A DNA stretch of 64,000 bases from Bedellia somnulentella (taxonomy: Eukaryota; Arthropoda; Insecta; Lepidoptera; Bedelliidae): NCBI GenBank assembly GCA_963576735.1, contig OY755191.1, forward strand, positions 4,741,608 through 4,805,607. The letters are read 5' to 3'. How positions within the stretch are numbered: position 1 is the first letter of the stretch; the number at the start of each line of letters is the position of its first letter. A model generated the notes under the pieces. It did no database searches. It saw nothing but the letters and a program-made list of their open reading frames with translations, and was not told the origin of the DNA. Made by a program: the position numbers and the translations under genes. Below, piece after piece: positions 31,969 through 43,613 of the stretch.

Positions 31969-33519
31969 TCTATAAACGGAATATCACAAAATGAAAGTTA
32001 AACTCAAAATCAGAACAATACGAGTAACTGCAAGAAGTTCTACAAACAAGGCGAGTGTTTCACAAAGCATTCCAAAGAGGACGAACATGCCATGAATCGA
32101 TTTTTACCCGAATCGAGCTATCGATCATATCTTGCGGTTGCACAATGCACCTATTCGGGACCACAACAATCGATTTTTGACCCGAGATCATATCGTTTTC
32201 ACATCGTTCTCTTTATGAAGCATTGTTGACGGAGCGGTGGCTGAATACCTCTTGTCAGAGACACTGATTATGTTTAAAAAAAGTAAATTGAAGTGATGTG
32301 TTCTAACGGTACAGTTCTTTGTGTAAATGATTTTCATTTGAATAGATCAAGTGATGGATTATTGGATGAGTAAAGAGATGATTCGAGATTGGTAAAAAAA
32401 CAAGTACTACTTTCATTTTGTATGTGATTAGATTAAAGTTTAATCAAATCTCAGAAATTGGTGTCTTGCATTTAACAGCACAATAGTTTATTTTTAGATT
32501 TAAGAACTATTTCTGATTGACTGATTAATTTTGTCATACAAATACTATCTTGGTAAAAGGTTTTTTTCTCCATATACATACGACTATAATCTCAATGATA
32601 AATGTGTTTATTCTTTATCGTGCTTTACTTGGGGTAGTGCTATTCCTTTTTCATTGTTAATTTTTAGGTGTAAACATTAAGCTACATTCATTGTATTTGC
32701 GAATACTTGTTATTGGCCAAGTTGATAACTGAGTTTATAAACACTAATTGTATGATTTTCTGTAAGTATTTCGAGCAAATAAAATAAATGTATATAAATT
32801 TATTTATTAAGATGGAAAACATTAATTATAAGACGATTGAAGATATTATTACTTTCTTCCACGATGCCAGCGACGTCGTATTTGGCAATAATATTCATAA
32901 TAAGCATTAAAGCTCCTGGAAGACATTAATTAAAGCGTTTCTTGAAGCATCGTGCCAATTTCGTCAAGCGTATGATTAATATTGGCATTTCCTTACACCG
33001 GCTGCTAAACTGTAATCTTCAAAAACACCTTTCACGCTCTTCCTTGTTCTATTTTAGAATTCAGAGACGAATTTAAAGAAACTAACACATGCGGGTGCAG
33101 GTACAAACAACTTGCCAGCATTTTAAACTAACCGACTAAGTTGTGATGACCCAAACGTCAGTAGAACTTAGAAGAAAAAAGAACATTTTAAATTGTTCGA
33201 ATTTTAAAGCACAGCTTGCGACAGATGTAAAGCACCGACGCACACGGAAGCCTTATATTTAAAAAAAATAGCACGTGCTGAACGAAAAAAATATGCGGGC
33301 ACAAGTTGCACCCATATTGCACCTTGACGGCAAAAAAATCGTGCCAAACGTGCGATATGCTTCGAAGTAATGATTGGTATACAATCTGAGACAGATGGCG
33401 AAGCTTGCGAGAAATGAGGCCAAGATCTTCATTAGGTTGCGGCTGGGACTAAATTAAAAATCAGTGATACCTGATATTACTTTTTTTGTTTGATTCTTGA
33501 TGCAGTTTAATATACAACA
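31969..33519. other. Mostly unrecognised; short ATCGATTTTT repeats
   Basis: AATCGATTTTTACCCGA with GATCATATC (32096-32132) recurs as AATCGATTTTTGACCCGA with GATCATATCG (32168-32202). A possible very old SINE-A on the minus strand lies at 32570-32650 (ACGACTATAATCTC ... GGGGTAGTGCTATTC). No coding sequence recognised. Confidence 0.35.
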
Positions 33520-33645
33520 TACATAAATACATACATATACTCACGGCTATAAATGCCTTGAAGGGGTAGCCAGAGCTAGGGAATTAGCAGTTCCTCAGCC
33601 ACTTTTGGAAGTTGCGTGGGGAAAAGATGGTGAAATAAAGGTAAT
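33520..33645 (-). mobile_element. SINE-A, 5'-truncated
   Basis: Only the 3' half is present: tail ACATACATATACTCACGG to AAAAGATGGTGAAATAAAGG. Truncation of the 5' side is typical of incomplete target-primed reverse transcription. Confidence 0.8.
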
Positions 33646-33794
33646 AATAATAAATAATATTTTTAATATATAAGTGCACGCTTATTTCTGTCTGTAGATT
33701 TCCAGACGCACTTATTTTTAACAAAAGAACGCTTTATGTTTGTATTGAGTATATATTATTATGATGATGCATGCACTACCTCATGAGCAAGGAC

Positions 33795-33956
33795 CACATA
33801 GTTAGCCGGCTTAGAATGTCACTACGTGGTTTTTTGGCGATACGATTGGAAACCCATCGCCAAAGAAACTTTATTTCAACATTTTCAACCATCTTCTCCC
33901 CTATCAACTTCCAAATGTGACTGAGGAGTTTCTAGCTCTGAAGCTCTGGCTACCTA
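33795..33956 (+). repeat. SINE-A, second subfamily, internally deleted
   Basis: Begins TAGCCGGCTTAGAATGTCAC, then jumps to TTTTTTGGCGATACG, so the region between is deleted. It ends at CTGGCTACC without tail. A 10-bp-like insertion duplicates TTTCAACATTTTCAACCATC. Confidence 0.72.
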
Positions 33957-34849
33957 AAACATTCATAACCAAGACGTCATATAAGAGAGGTAAATGGTGA
34001 AAATATAATGTCGTCCTGAGGCTGTTTTGTTATGCAGAAAATAATTTTTTTTATTAATTGACAATTTGAAACTAGTATACATAAAACAAAAGAAAACTTG
34101 TTCCTTTTGTTTTATGTATTGCATATTTTTATTTTAGTATTCAGCTTGGCTTCCTTTAAACAGCTAATTAATCTCTGTAATAATTAATTTAGCATAATTA
34201 TAAATCATAGCTTTTCTGCATTTCATAAAAAAAAGAATCTTATCATACTTTTATTAAAGGTTGAAATAGAAAATGATTTTGACCACAAAATAAGATAGAA
34301 AATGTTAAAATGCACTAATAGCGACCCCTTGTCACCGCCCGCTATAAGTGACAAATACGACACATGATTTAGGAGCTAAAAAGATTCTACATCCTCCAAA
34401 GTGAATGTTACAAACCACGCTATCAATACATCCTAAAAAACAACGATGTTAATTGAATAAAAACACTTCGAAAGTAATTATCAAAAACTAAGTCCGGAAG
34501 TCCAAAAGGCGGCATTTATACGCACGTGTCACAGACCACCCAGCTACCGGAGTGACGTTGATGTGTTTTTATCAAAACCGGGAACAAAGTGTGTAAACAA
34601 TGCACAGAGTATAAGGGCGGATGATAGAGATTAGATGTCGACGATAATTATTAGGAACAATCTCTTTTGATTCTGGCGATTGACACTGATAAGAATTTTA
34701 AAACAAAATGGAAGTTCTTTTAATCTGTGAGATTTTGAGTGGGTATATAATATAAAGTCTTGAAAGAATATCATGCCAATGTGGGTTATATAGTTATATT
34801 GTTGGTAGAGACAACTATGTGTACGAAAAAATATCTCAAGAAAAAGGTA
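33957..34849. other. Unrecognised AT-rich DNA
   Basis: Apart from the hairpin above nothing was recognised; a higher-GC patch with ACGCACGTGTCACAGACC is at 34519-34538. Confidence 0.3.
34077..34119. repeat. Short hairpin, 16-bp arms
   Basis: ATACATAAAACAAAAG (34077-34092) and its complement CTTTTGTTTTATGTAT (34104-34119), 11-nt loop. No flanking gene suggests a terminator or a miRNA precursor. Confidence 0.6.
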
Positions 34850-34982
34850 AAAAGAAGTCCAAAGTGAGAAGAAGACAAAAGCTAGTGTCAAAAGATTAAT
34901 GAATGTGAGAAAAGCCCGAGTTGTCAGAGGGAGGTGTCAGGATCACACAAAATAACGATTAAAACATTCGTTCAGCTATACA
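34850..34982 (+). repeat. LINE-E 3' remnant
   Basis: Matches the blocks of the 27.3-kb copy in order: AAGTCCAAAGTGAGAAGAAG, GAATGTGAGAAAAG, GAGGTGTCAGGATCACAC, with a stop replacing the Trp-side codons (K-stop-R). Terminus lost. Confidence 0.55.
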
Positions 34983-35248
34983 TTAGAAGCAAATTACATA
35001 CATACATACACATACTCACGGCTATAAATCCCTAGAAGGGGTAGCAAGAGCTTAGGAATTAGAAATTCCTCAGCCACTTTTGGAAAATTGAGTGGGGAAA
35101 AGATGGTTAAGTAAAGGTTGTTGGTGATGGGTCTCCAACCGCATCGCCCAAAAATCCCTTAAAAGCCCCAATACCGTTAGTCGCCTCTTACGTCGGTAGA
35201 AACGGGGTAGTGTTATTCTAAGCCCACACTACAAATTAGTAGCAAATT
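34983..35248 (-). mobile_element. SINE-A, full length, 13-bp TSD
   Basis: TTAGAAGCAAATT (34983-34995) and TTAGTAGCAAATT (35236-35248), one mismatch. A short deletion removed the GTACACCCA block (TTACGTCGGTAG). Head CCCACACTAC is clipped. Confidence 0.88.
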
Positions 35249-35808
35249 GTACCTACAAATTCTACTATGAAAGAAAACTGAACATTAAGACTGCATTGAA
35301 ATATTTTGGCTATCTTTATAAGTTAATTAAGATATTTTTACTAAATGCATTTATTTTCTTTGTTCAATTTATTATCACAGATTTACTCTGAACAAAATTA
35401 CTAGTCTTATACGTAATGGATCTATTATTATAGGTGGTTTATTGTTTTTGTACTGATGATGACGATCAATCGCAAAGCTTATTTAGTGGCTGTTTGGCGA
35501 TGTGATAAGATAATCATTACCAACGCTTTTTATTTCTACCCTAATTTCCAAAGCTGAGGACTTTTGACTAAGAGCTATTATAAGTAAGTATTAATTTTCC
35601 TTTAAACCCAATAATTTAGTAACTATTTCTCCTCAATTCCTTAATACAGGTTATGAATGACGATACGAGCAGTGTCCTCGCACCGCTACGTATGTGACAT
35701 ACGACGCGTGCGCTTACACCTGTTTAACGGTACTGGTGGTCACGTGGTGTTGCGGACGTTGTATGCAGGACTGACGCATTGGGGAATGAAGTGGTTGTAA
35801 ATTTGGCT
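35249..35808. other. Unrecognised DNA with a SINE-A scrap
   Basis: A degenerate + strand SINE-A fragment can be followed at 35485-35575 (GTTTGGCGATGTG, ATTACCAACGCTTTTTATTT, CCAAAGCTGAGGA). A CpG-containing patch, TACGACGCGTGCGC, is at 35699-35712. Confidence 0.4.
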
Positions 35809-35996
35809 GTGAGTTTAATAATAAATAAAGAATAAATAAAGGAAAGAAAAATTTCGACACAGGCGGGAATCGAACCCGCGACCTCGGGTATACGCCCCGA
35901 TGTGTTTTTCTTTCCTTTATTTATTCTTTATTTATTAGTAATAATCCCCACATGAGGTTTTCATGAACAAAAAGATTTAAATTATGTGAGTTTAAT
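35809..35996 (+). mobile_element. SINE-C with inverted head, 11-bp TSD
   Basis: GTGAGTTTAAT at 35809-35819 and 35986-35996 brackets one insertion. Left part (about 35820-35900) is the complement of SINE-C from the tRNA-like anticodon region to TTTATTAGT. Right part (about 35901-35985) is the forward 3' half, ending CCCCACATGAGGTTTTCATG and AAAAGATTTAAATT. About 35 bp (CTTTCCTTTATTTATTCTTT and neighbours) are present in both parts. Because one TSD encloses both, they arrived together. Confidence 0.88.
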
Positions 35997-35999
35997 GTT

Positions 36000-38340
36000 T
36001 CGATCTACAGAATTAATTTTCGAAATTTTGTACAAATATTGTATTATAGATGAGTAGAGTGAGTTTAATATACACTAACATATTGTATGTTTTGGGACTT
36101 TTAAATGTTTTTTCCCTACTACACATAAAAGGCAGCAGAGGAAATTCTAATTCTAAAACACTGGCTACCAATTTGTATATGTAGGTAAAGTAAATTTTTT
36201 AAGTACGTGAATTATTAGGTTGAACTCTTTGTATGTAAAAAGATACTTCGCTTCAGTGATATAACCTTCGTTTTACCATTATGCATTATTATGAAGTAAT
36301 CATTAATTCATCGACTAATTTATGCAGTGACATATTTATACCCCGTAGAACTAAAGACTTTGCCGTATTTGTGGGATATCCAAAAGTGTAAAAGGCATCT
36401 TTTTCCCCTTTCTGATAGTGAAGTTGGCTGAGAAGACATTATGTTTTAAGCCCCGCTTACATATTTAAAGAGTCTCTTAGTTGATATGGCTAATGTTTAA
36501 ATATTAATAGTGTTAAAAATAACCATATTAACGCTTCCATCGCCACTTTACTTGTGTTTTTTTATTTCTCCTTCAATATATAAACAAATCTGCAATATCA
36601 TTCTTTAATATTTAAATCATTCCATATGTATATTCTTGTACAAATATAAATAAAAAAATAAAGACTATTCATAGCTCTACTTATTCATTACGACATAACC
36701 CCGACCACGGTGAGAGAAGTCCAACTTTTCCATCAACTATCTTTTCGAACACCTTGTCATCTTGGCTTCATAATTTATACGACTTTCAGTCCACGAGCCA
36801 ACCTTCCGCCATGATGCTGCGACCCACCTGCCCTTAAAATGCTACCCAGCAACCTCCTATTTACGTAAAACACCTCCATTATAAATAAAACTGGTATTAA
36901 TGTTTATGTATACTGTGTTGTAAATTTTTATTGGCGTATTATAAGCTTGCTCAAAATAGTACGAAGATTCTGGATAAGAAATTGTATTTTATTGTGATAT
37001 GATATGTAATGGTTTTATGTATGGACTAGTGTGTAAGTTGAAAAAATATAAGTGTGCAAAGTTATAGTTACAAATATTAACAAGACCAAGAGCAGCCAAT
37101 ATGAGTTTCCTAATTTTAATGAACCAATTCTCTTCGTATTCGATTTTAAAAGTAGATAATAAATGTAATTTATGACGATTATTTTACTAAGTACAGGTGA
37201 TGAAACTAGTGGTAAAAAATAATAATAGTAGTAGTATTTTTGAGCTTTTAATAGCAAACAAATAACTTTTCTTCTTCTTCTTCTAGTAGAAAACTCACTA
37301 CTTGAACCAATACAAATAAATTAATTAACGGTGATATAAAACAGGTAAATAAGTGAAGGGTTCAAATTTCAAAGTAGCCAGTTTCTTGCTACCCTTATTT
37401 GATCTTATACTACCATTAAAAAATACATTGTATTTATTTATGGTATAACAGAAAAGTGAGCGATTTAATGGTGAATTCTCTGGCTGTTGTATGTGTGTTA
37501 CTGGTGAAAGTATTTTGTTTAATCTGCTTATTGATGGTTTTCAATAAGCTCTTTGATCCTTTCGATCTTATCATATAGCACAGTTTTTTTTTTGCCATGT
37601 ATACTAAAATATTGAAAATTAGTTATTTTTTGTTTGGCGGCTTGGAGCTTAATAAAATTTATGCTTTGGTTAGGTTAGATAGAACTAATGTTTGTAATTT
37701 TAGTTGATGACAAACTGTTTCTAAATAAACATTTTCTCATAAAAGAAACCATAACAAGCTTCTGCAAATTAATTTATGAGATATGAGAGATTCATGTTTC
37801 TATAAGTATAATGTCATTATATTTTAGTATCGTTTTCATTAAAACTTGCAGTACTTATACCTAGATTTTCATGCATGTCTTTGAAAAGAGTTCTATACAA
37901 ATTTAGATACACCAAAAAGTTCGTATCAACCGTTACGAACTCTCTGTACCGCAAAATTGCCTTTAAGGCATTGAAAGTTACCGAAGTCGAATCTCCGAAG
38001 GGCGTTAAGCCTCTTTAGTGGATTTAAAAAAATATATAAGAAAGGGTTGCTGTATCTTGTCGCGACAGCTGTGTTCAGCAGATGCAAAGAATAACGATTT
38101 AGTAGCCGAGGTTTTTTACGTTTAGACTGGATTATATACTTCATCAGCATATTTATGGAAAGGGTAAACAGTAGCACTAATTAACTTTATAGGTTTTATT
38201 GTTAAGCAGCGGTTACCAAGTTCTTTTGTGTCTAATATTCTCTGCATACCCTGGAGGTCTTACTATAATCTGTAAACGTTGTGTTTACATGAAATATACA
38301 AAACTTACACAAAATTTATAAATTTCGGGAAACAAGATAT
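36000..38340. other. 2.3 kb without recognised features
   Basis: AT-rich. A possible very old SINE-A fragment lies at 36090-36185. Microsatellite-like (TTC)n at 37270-37282. Two minus-strand frames (37015-37257, 37926-38177) have no recognised domain. Confidence 0.3.
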
Positions 38341-38346
38341 AATTTA

Positions 38347-38426
38347 ATACTAATATTAATAAATTTCTTCAATAAATAAAGTATTATTTAGCGGAATTAA
38401 GCGAAGAAATTTATTAATATTAGTAT
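38347..38426. repeat. Inverted repeat, perfect 24-bp arms
   Basis: The arms 38347-38370 and 38403-38426 are exact reverse complements (core AATATTAATAAATTTCTTC), separated by 32 bp. Possibly the remains of a small MITE; no TSD seen. Confidence 0.8.
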
Positions 38427-38812
38427 TGCTATGGATTTCCGCAAAGTAACGCCTGATTCAATCCAATAGATATAATTTAAGTATCTTGCCTTACGAACCA
38501 ATTTGATAAGTTGAACGTCCCTAAGTTCATTATATTTTGAAAAGCCACCCATTCGCTGCCATGTGAAGTTATTTCAAATATGCATGAAAGGTTATGCAAC
38601 TTTGTAGTTTAATACACATAATTCCCTGACATCTATCATTTAATTAAAACTTGTAATTTAGAAAATTAATTATCCTTCTTGTAGGCTTTTAATTTGTTCC
38701 TGTGCTTTTTGCTTCATCATTTTAATACACTGCTAATTAAAAGCTTACCCATGCTAAGATCTTTTACTAACTAAATAACGTGGTTAAGTTTACCTCATTT
38801 ATTTAAAAATTG
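38427..38812. other. Unrecognised AT-rich DNA
   Basis: Nothing recognised. Confidence 0.3.
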
Positions 38813-39055
38813 CTGTGTAGTGCCGGTTTGGAAGGTCCCTACCCCTTTCTAACCACTTGTGTCGTCAGAGGCGACTTAGTGTTTGGAGCTTTTTTAAGTG
38901 GTTTTGGGCGATGCAGTCGGAGAAACAACGATACTATATTTCTACCATCTTGTCCCTTATCAACTTCCAAATGTGGCTGAGGAGTTTCTAGCACTAAAGC
39001 ACAGGTGGTGACCCTTTTGGGATTTATGGCCGTGAGTATATGAATGTATGTATTT
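38813..39055 (+). mobile_element. SINE-A, second subfamily, full length
   Basis: Head GCTGTGTAGTGCCGGTTTGG, body CGATACTATATTTCTACC and CCAAATGTGGCTGAGGAG, tail GGCCGTGAGTATATGAATGT. Confidence 0.87.
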
Positions 39056-39545
39056 CAAAATATTGCTTTATCAACATAATTTTCTTTCATTTTAATGCTA
39101 ATAAACTAAGTTTAACTTGTTCAGGGCAACAACAACCGAATCGTGTCACATGATATAAAATTAAATGATATCTCTTATCTTTTACAAGCAACGGTCAATT
39201 TACTTGAAACCGCGTACTTAAACTCAATTGCCCTCAATTCCGTTGCATTATAAAGCTGAAAGAAAAAATTAAGGCCGATTCGGATTATAAACTCCGAATA
39301 TATGAGAATCTGATTACGATCGTGTAGGACGCTATAAGTGCATGTGAAAACTTTTTAATACGAACCTCCTTGTATTTGCCTGATGCAAAAAAGAAAATAT
39401 TACTATTTGCTCTTATATGCGAGCGAAAAAAAATACTTGTTGCAACATTTCTTATTACAGCGGAGAGATATATTTTGTAATTAGATATTAATAAATAAAG
39501 GTATGGTTTTATTTATGGTAAGTATTTAAATGATTGAGGACACAT
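39056..39545. other. Unrecognised AT-rich DNA
   Basis: Nothing recognised. Confidence 0.3.
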
Positions 39546-39692
39546 ATCTTTATCTTATACATACATATACTCACTGCTATAAATCCCTTAAAGGGGTAGC
39601 CAGAGCTAAGGAATTAGAAATTCCTCAGCCACTTTTGGAAGTTGCGTGGGGAAAAGATGGTGAGATAAAGGTTGTTGGTGATCTTTATCTTA
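39546..39692 (-). mobile_element. SINE-A, 5'-truncated, 12-bp TSD
   Basis: ATCTTTATCTTA at 39546-39557 and 39681-39692. Only the 3' ~120 bp of the element was inserted. The perfect TSD around a truncated copy shows that truncation happened at insertion and not by later deletion. Confidence 0.92.
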
Positions 39693-40663
39693 AATTTATA
39701 TAAACTCTTGGTACGTCGAGTTATAACTGTGTAATTTGAATTTCAGCTGAGAAAAGGGTGTGTTGATGTGTGTGATGTGTTTTAGCTAGATTAGCTCGTA
39801 ATGAAGAAATAAATTATACTAAAAATTAAATTATAATAAAATTCAAATTCATCAATTTTACAACACTGTGTTCTACAGAGGAACAAAGGATTTATTCCTA
39901 TTGATATTCTGATTTTGGCTTGTTCAAAGTGTTATAATATGGTTAACAACTTGCAAACTAATAAACTGTGTATTTGCGCATAAACGGCTAGCCAAACAAC
40001 GATTATAATTAAGGAAGCAATAAAAATAATTCAGTACTTTCCGAATAATCCGACTAAAACTTTGACATGTCACAAAATTAATGTAGTCAGAAACTTCGGT
40101 TAAATCTCTTAAGTTGGTAGCGCTGATTGCAACAGGCTAATTTCAAATCAAGATTACAGGCGCACCTGCCTTTTGCATTTAGCTGTTGATTTTTTGTGCC
40201 TGGCAAGGTGTTCAGATGGTCTTCGCCAGTGTTTCCGTTTTGAGACATTAGATTTCTTGATATTTCAAACGTATAATATTTATATATTCGAGATTTGGGC
40301 TATTCAAAATGATCAGTTATTCGAGCTACTGTGTTTATTGTTAATGTTAATTCCTTAAAAGATTTCTTAAAATACGAAGGCTTATATGGATATTTCACCA
40401 ACATTATGTATTTCAAAGAGAGCCAGTTAAAACCGTATGTTGCATAGTTTTATCGTGTATGCACGCATGAAAGCAAATGAGTAATTAACAAAAATTAATA
40501 AAGCATAAAAATATTATTTCAAAGTTAAGTCACCTGTTTACTACGATTTTGAAAACTTCCGATGTCTGGATACGTAGTCATAAAATTTGTATATAAATAA
40601 ATATTTGTAAACATATCAAAATAAACTTGCGAACTGGTTTCTCTGAACCAACGCAATACTGTA
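39693..40663. other. Unrecognised AT-rich DNA
   Basis: No feature supported. Confidence 0.3.
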
Positions 40664-40702
40664 CTACCCTAGAAGGGGTAGCCAGAGCTAAGGAATTTTA
40701 AA
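40664..40702 (-). repeat. SINE-A scrap
   Basis: CCCTAGAAGGGGTAGCCAGA and GCTAAGGAATT match consensus exactly, then run into a TTTC-rich tract (40700-40735). Confidence 0.75.
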
Positions 40703-40807
40703 ATTTTTCTTTCTTTTTTCTTTTTTCTTTTCTTTAAAATAAAGGTAATTTTGTCCCGCTGGTATTGTACGAGGCAATATAAAGTATTTATAATATATAT
40801 ATATTTA

Positions 40808-40950
40808 TAAAAGCCCCGTTTTTAATAGGTGTGTGATTTGACTGGAGAATCACCAAGCATCCTTTATTTTAAAATCTTTTCACCATATAGTTTCCAAAAG
40901 CGGTCGAGAAATAACTGACTCAAAATCTATAACCACCCCTTGTTGTAAGT
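40808..40950 (+). repeat. Old SINE-A fragment
   Basis: Recognisable blocks: GACTGGAGAATCACCAAGCA, TCCTTTATTTTAAAATCTTT, TTTCCAAAAGCGGTCGAG. Confidence 0.5.
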
Positions 40951-42095
40951 CAGTAGGCCTTATAAAATTGGCCAACTGTTACCGCTTTAAAACACATTTT
41001 ATATCACAAAACAACCTTGAATACCACCCTCACTGTATCACAGACAAAATCAATAAGTTACTTCCGGCAAATTTTTCACTTCCCTCGCAAAATCACGCCC
41101 CTCAAAAAAAAACTGACCACAGCCACAGAGTATCAAATTGCGAAATCAACCTTTTTAGAACAACTTTTCCCGCCTTTTTAAACTGACAGCTCGTTCGATT
41201 AATTCCAATATTATTAATAGCTGAACATAGCAATAAACTATGTTTTGTTAATGCTTTTATTTTACTTTAGCCTCCGCTTGTAGGTTACGTATGTCAAATA
41301 AACGCGCATACACTTGTTATTTTAATAGCATCTCATTTGTAATGCTTTTATATCGGTAACTTTCTATTATTGCTCATCCAAATCACTCTTAACTATGAAA
41401 CTAACGTGTTTTAAGAAGTCGTATTCTTTTGGGTAATTTTATAACATAAGAAAATTTCCGTTTTAGGCTTGTTTCTTACTTTATAAGTTAAACATTGACT
41501 GTTCGATATATGTATATACATTCGCTCATTCTATTACCTCATCAGGGTAGACAGAGACTAAATCAATCTTTCATACATGATCTTTTATTCTTGAACACAT
41601 TTTATCAAAATGTGTTCTCCATGGTAGTTTTCTTTTAATATCCCCATTGGTTCCTCTATCTCAAATTGAGTTAAGTCATCCACCCTATAGGCCCAAACCG
41701 TCTTAGCATTATCTTTTCTTGTTGATGATAGTATGGTTTATGAAATCAAGGACTTGAAAAAATTTAAATTGCTTATTTATTTTAATTACTTATACCGGAC
41801 TTGGTTTTGCCTACTGAGAATAATACTTACTTTTCTCGCTCGTTTTATTAATTTAAAATGTAGTCCGACATTATTACCAATAAAATTCAGATTATAAAGT
41901 ACATTTATTTTTCTACAATAAAATCAACTACCTATTATTGAATCTAATTCCTATTTAACTATATTAAGTCACGCATGAGCGCATGACCATTACCATTGCT
42001 AAATAACAATAAACCATTTTACTATCAGTTTTTTACGATGCAAATACACAAAGCAGGTCAAACTTGTCCTTGAACGATGTTTTCCAATCCAAGCC
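40951..42095. other. Unrecognised DNA with a LINE-E scrap
   Basis: A possible minus-strand LINE-E end lies at 41505-41585 (ATCAGGGTAGACAGAGACTA). Remaining sequence is AT-rich and unrecognised. A 72-codon frame at 40968-41186 has no known motif. Confidence 0.35.
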
Positions 42096-42099
42096 AAGG

Positions 42100-42240
42100 C
42101 GACGCTGTCTATGTTCTGCGCATGCGTACTGGAGTGAATATGGCGGTCGTCGTGAGAGCAGGTGACGAGGCAGCTGCGCGGGGTGCGCGCGCATCAAGGT
42201 CGCCCCTCGCCCCGCAAGCGCGCTGTACCCCTCGGTGTTC
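42100..42240. promoter_or_regulatory. CpG-rich candidate promoter with NRF1/ewg-like site
   Basis: The strongest CpG island-like patch in the window. It holds TGCGCATGCG at 42117-42126, which matches the palindromic core bound by NRF1 (erect wing in flies), then AATATGGCGGTCGTCG and CAGCTGCGCGGGGTGCGCGC. No TATA box. A frame starts at 42235 but soon runs into a SINE-B, so no exon could be delimited. Direction is unknown. Confidence 0.4.
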
Positions 42241-42373
42241 CTGTTTTTAGTGATGGGTTGTGTGAAATATATGTTGATAATTTATTTCTATTACTCAGGT
42301 TCGACCTGTAATGGCACTAATGTACTTACACTATGTGTCTTACCCTTTATTTTAATTGTAAAAATAATAACTG

Positions 42374-42472
42374 ATGGCGCTAGATGGAGCTGCCATGTGA
42401 GTTCAGAAGTATTGGTACCTCTGCCAACCCCTTCGGGGATAAACGGCGTGATCGTTTATGTTATGTTATGTA
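42374..42472 (+). repeat. SINE-B, 5'-truncated
   Basis: Contains GATGGCGCTAGATGGAGCTG, GTTCAGAAGTATTGGTACCT, CCCCTTCGGGGATAAACGGC and tail GTTATGTTATG. This part is close to consensus. Confidence 0.85.
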
Positions 42473-42529
42473 TAAATCTTATAAAGTCTTTATCAATGTG
42501 GCTTCCTAGCCGTATTTTTTATGTGTGCT

Positions 42530-42728
42530 TTATTGATAATTTTTACAGTGAGCGAAAACCTCGTGACGAACCTACAAGGCTGAATCATGCAAATATACTA
42601 AGTCATGTGAAAGTGCATATGGAGGAAAACGATAATAATACTGTCTCCTATCACGTTCAAACACTGTTCAAGCAATATGTAGGTACTCTGAGCATCAGGT
42701 AACAATAATGTCCCCGAATACTTAGAAG
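42530..42728 (+). repeat. SINE-B, old internal fragment
   Basis: Blocks in order: GTGAGCGAAAACCTCGTGAC, GGCTGAATCATGCAAAT, AGTCATGTGAAAGTGCAT, CTATCACGTTCAAACACTGT, GGTACTCTGAGCATCAGGT. Head and tail lost. Confidence 0.65.
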
Positions 42729-43371
42729 TTTTGATCACTTTTGCGATTTAGTCATTATTGCAGATAATTGTTTAATTTATATTTTTATTCGTTTTAAGTT
42801 AAAATCCATATTAAAAAATATACCTATGTTTTGTTGGGAGAAAAGGTGAAGGCCCTACCCGTACCCGGGCTTTGGTACCACGCCTGGCTTCTGAACTTCT
42901 ATAAAATAAGTTGCTTCAAAATAAATATACTGCATTTTAAATACAGTCAGTAGCTAGCAATTTATGAGAGATAATTTAAATTATTAACATTATTTATACA
43001 TTGAAATTAGTTCTATCCTCCAAATAAAAACATATCTCCTTAGGATTCTTCGCCTTTCCCATCCCTAAAAGCAAACGCAACATAAATATAATCGATGTCC
43101 AATGGCGGGTGCGCGTGCCGCTCTCCGTTGATTACTTTATGGCACACCGGACACCGGACGATAGTGTCTCAAAGACACCCCTTGCACCCTGCACCCCTGG
43201 TACCGAGAACTTGAAAAACTAGAAACTACGAGATAATATGACCATGTTACAACAATGTTGCTCGTAATTCTTTCTTCTTTATGTAATAAGGGTGTTAAGA
43301 GTTATTTAATCGTAGCTTTGAAATACGATTTAGTTAGCGAATTTAAAATTTTTTGGTCGACCTGTTATCGT
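42729..43371. other. Unrecognised; moderately CpG-rich 43080-43205
   Basis: Around 43103-43160 the sequence GGCGGGTGCGCGTGCC and CACACCGGACACCGGACG is more GC-rich than the flanks. No gene recognised. Confidence 0.3.
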
Positions 43372-43613
43372 GCCGAGTAGTGCCGCCTTAGAATGTCACT
43401 ACCCCTTTCTACCCACGGGTATCGTAAGAGGCAACTAAGGGTAAGGGGCATTTTTGGGCAATGCGGTCGGAGACCCATCACCAAATATAGTTTATTTCTA
43501 TCATCTTGTTCGCCATCAACTTCCATATGTGGCTGAGGAGTTTCTAGCTCTGAAGCTCTGGCTACCCCATTTTGGGGATTTATGGCCGTGAGCATATGTA
43601 CGTATGTAATATT
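43372..43613 (+). mobile_element. SINE-A, second subfamily, full length
   Basis: Near-consensus for this subfamily: TAGTGCCGCCTTAGAATGTC, CCCACGGGTATCGTAAGAGG, GCGGTCGGAGACCC, TATGGCCGTGAGCATATGTA. The B-box-like site reads GGTCGGAGACC. Confidence 0.88.

Noticed and set aside
34077..34119. miRNA precursor
   Set aside because: Arms of 16 bp with an 11-nt loop are too short for a typical pre-miRNA, and it is low complexity.
42235..42702. 155-codon frame downstream of the CpG patch as a first exon
   Set aside because: Two thirds of it is SINE-B sequence; only the first ~45 codons could be unique and show no motif.
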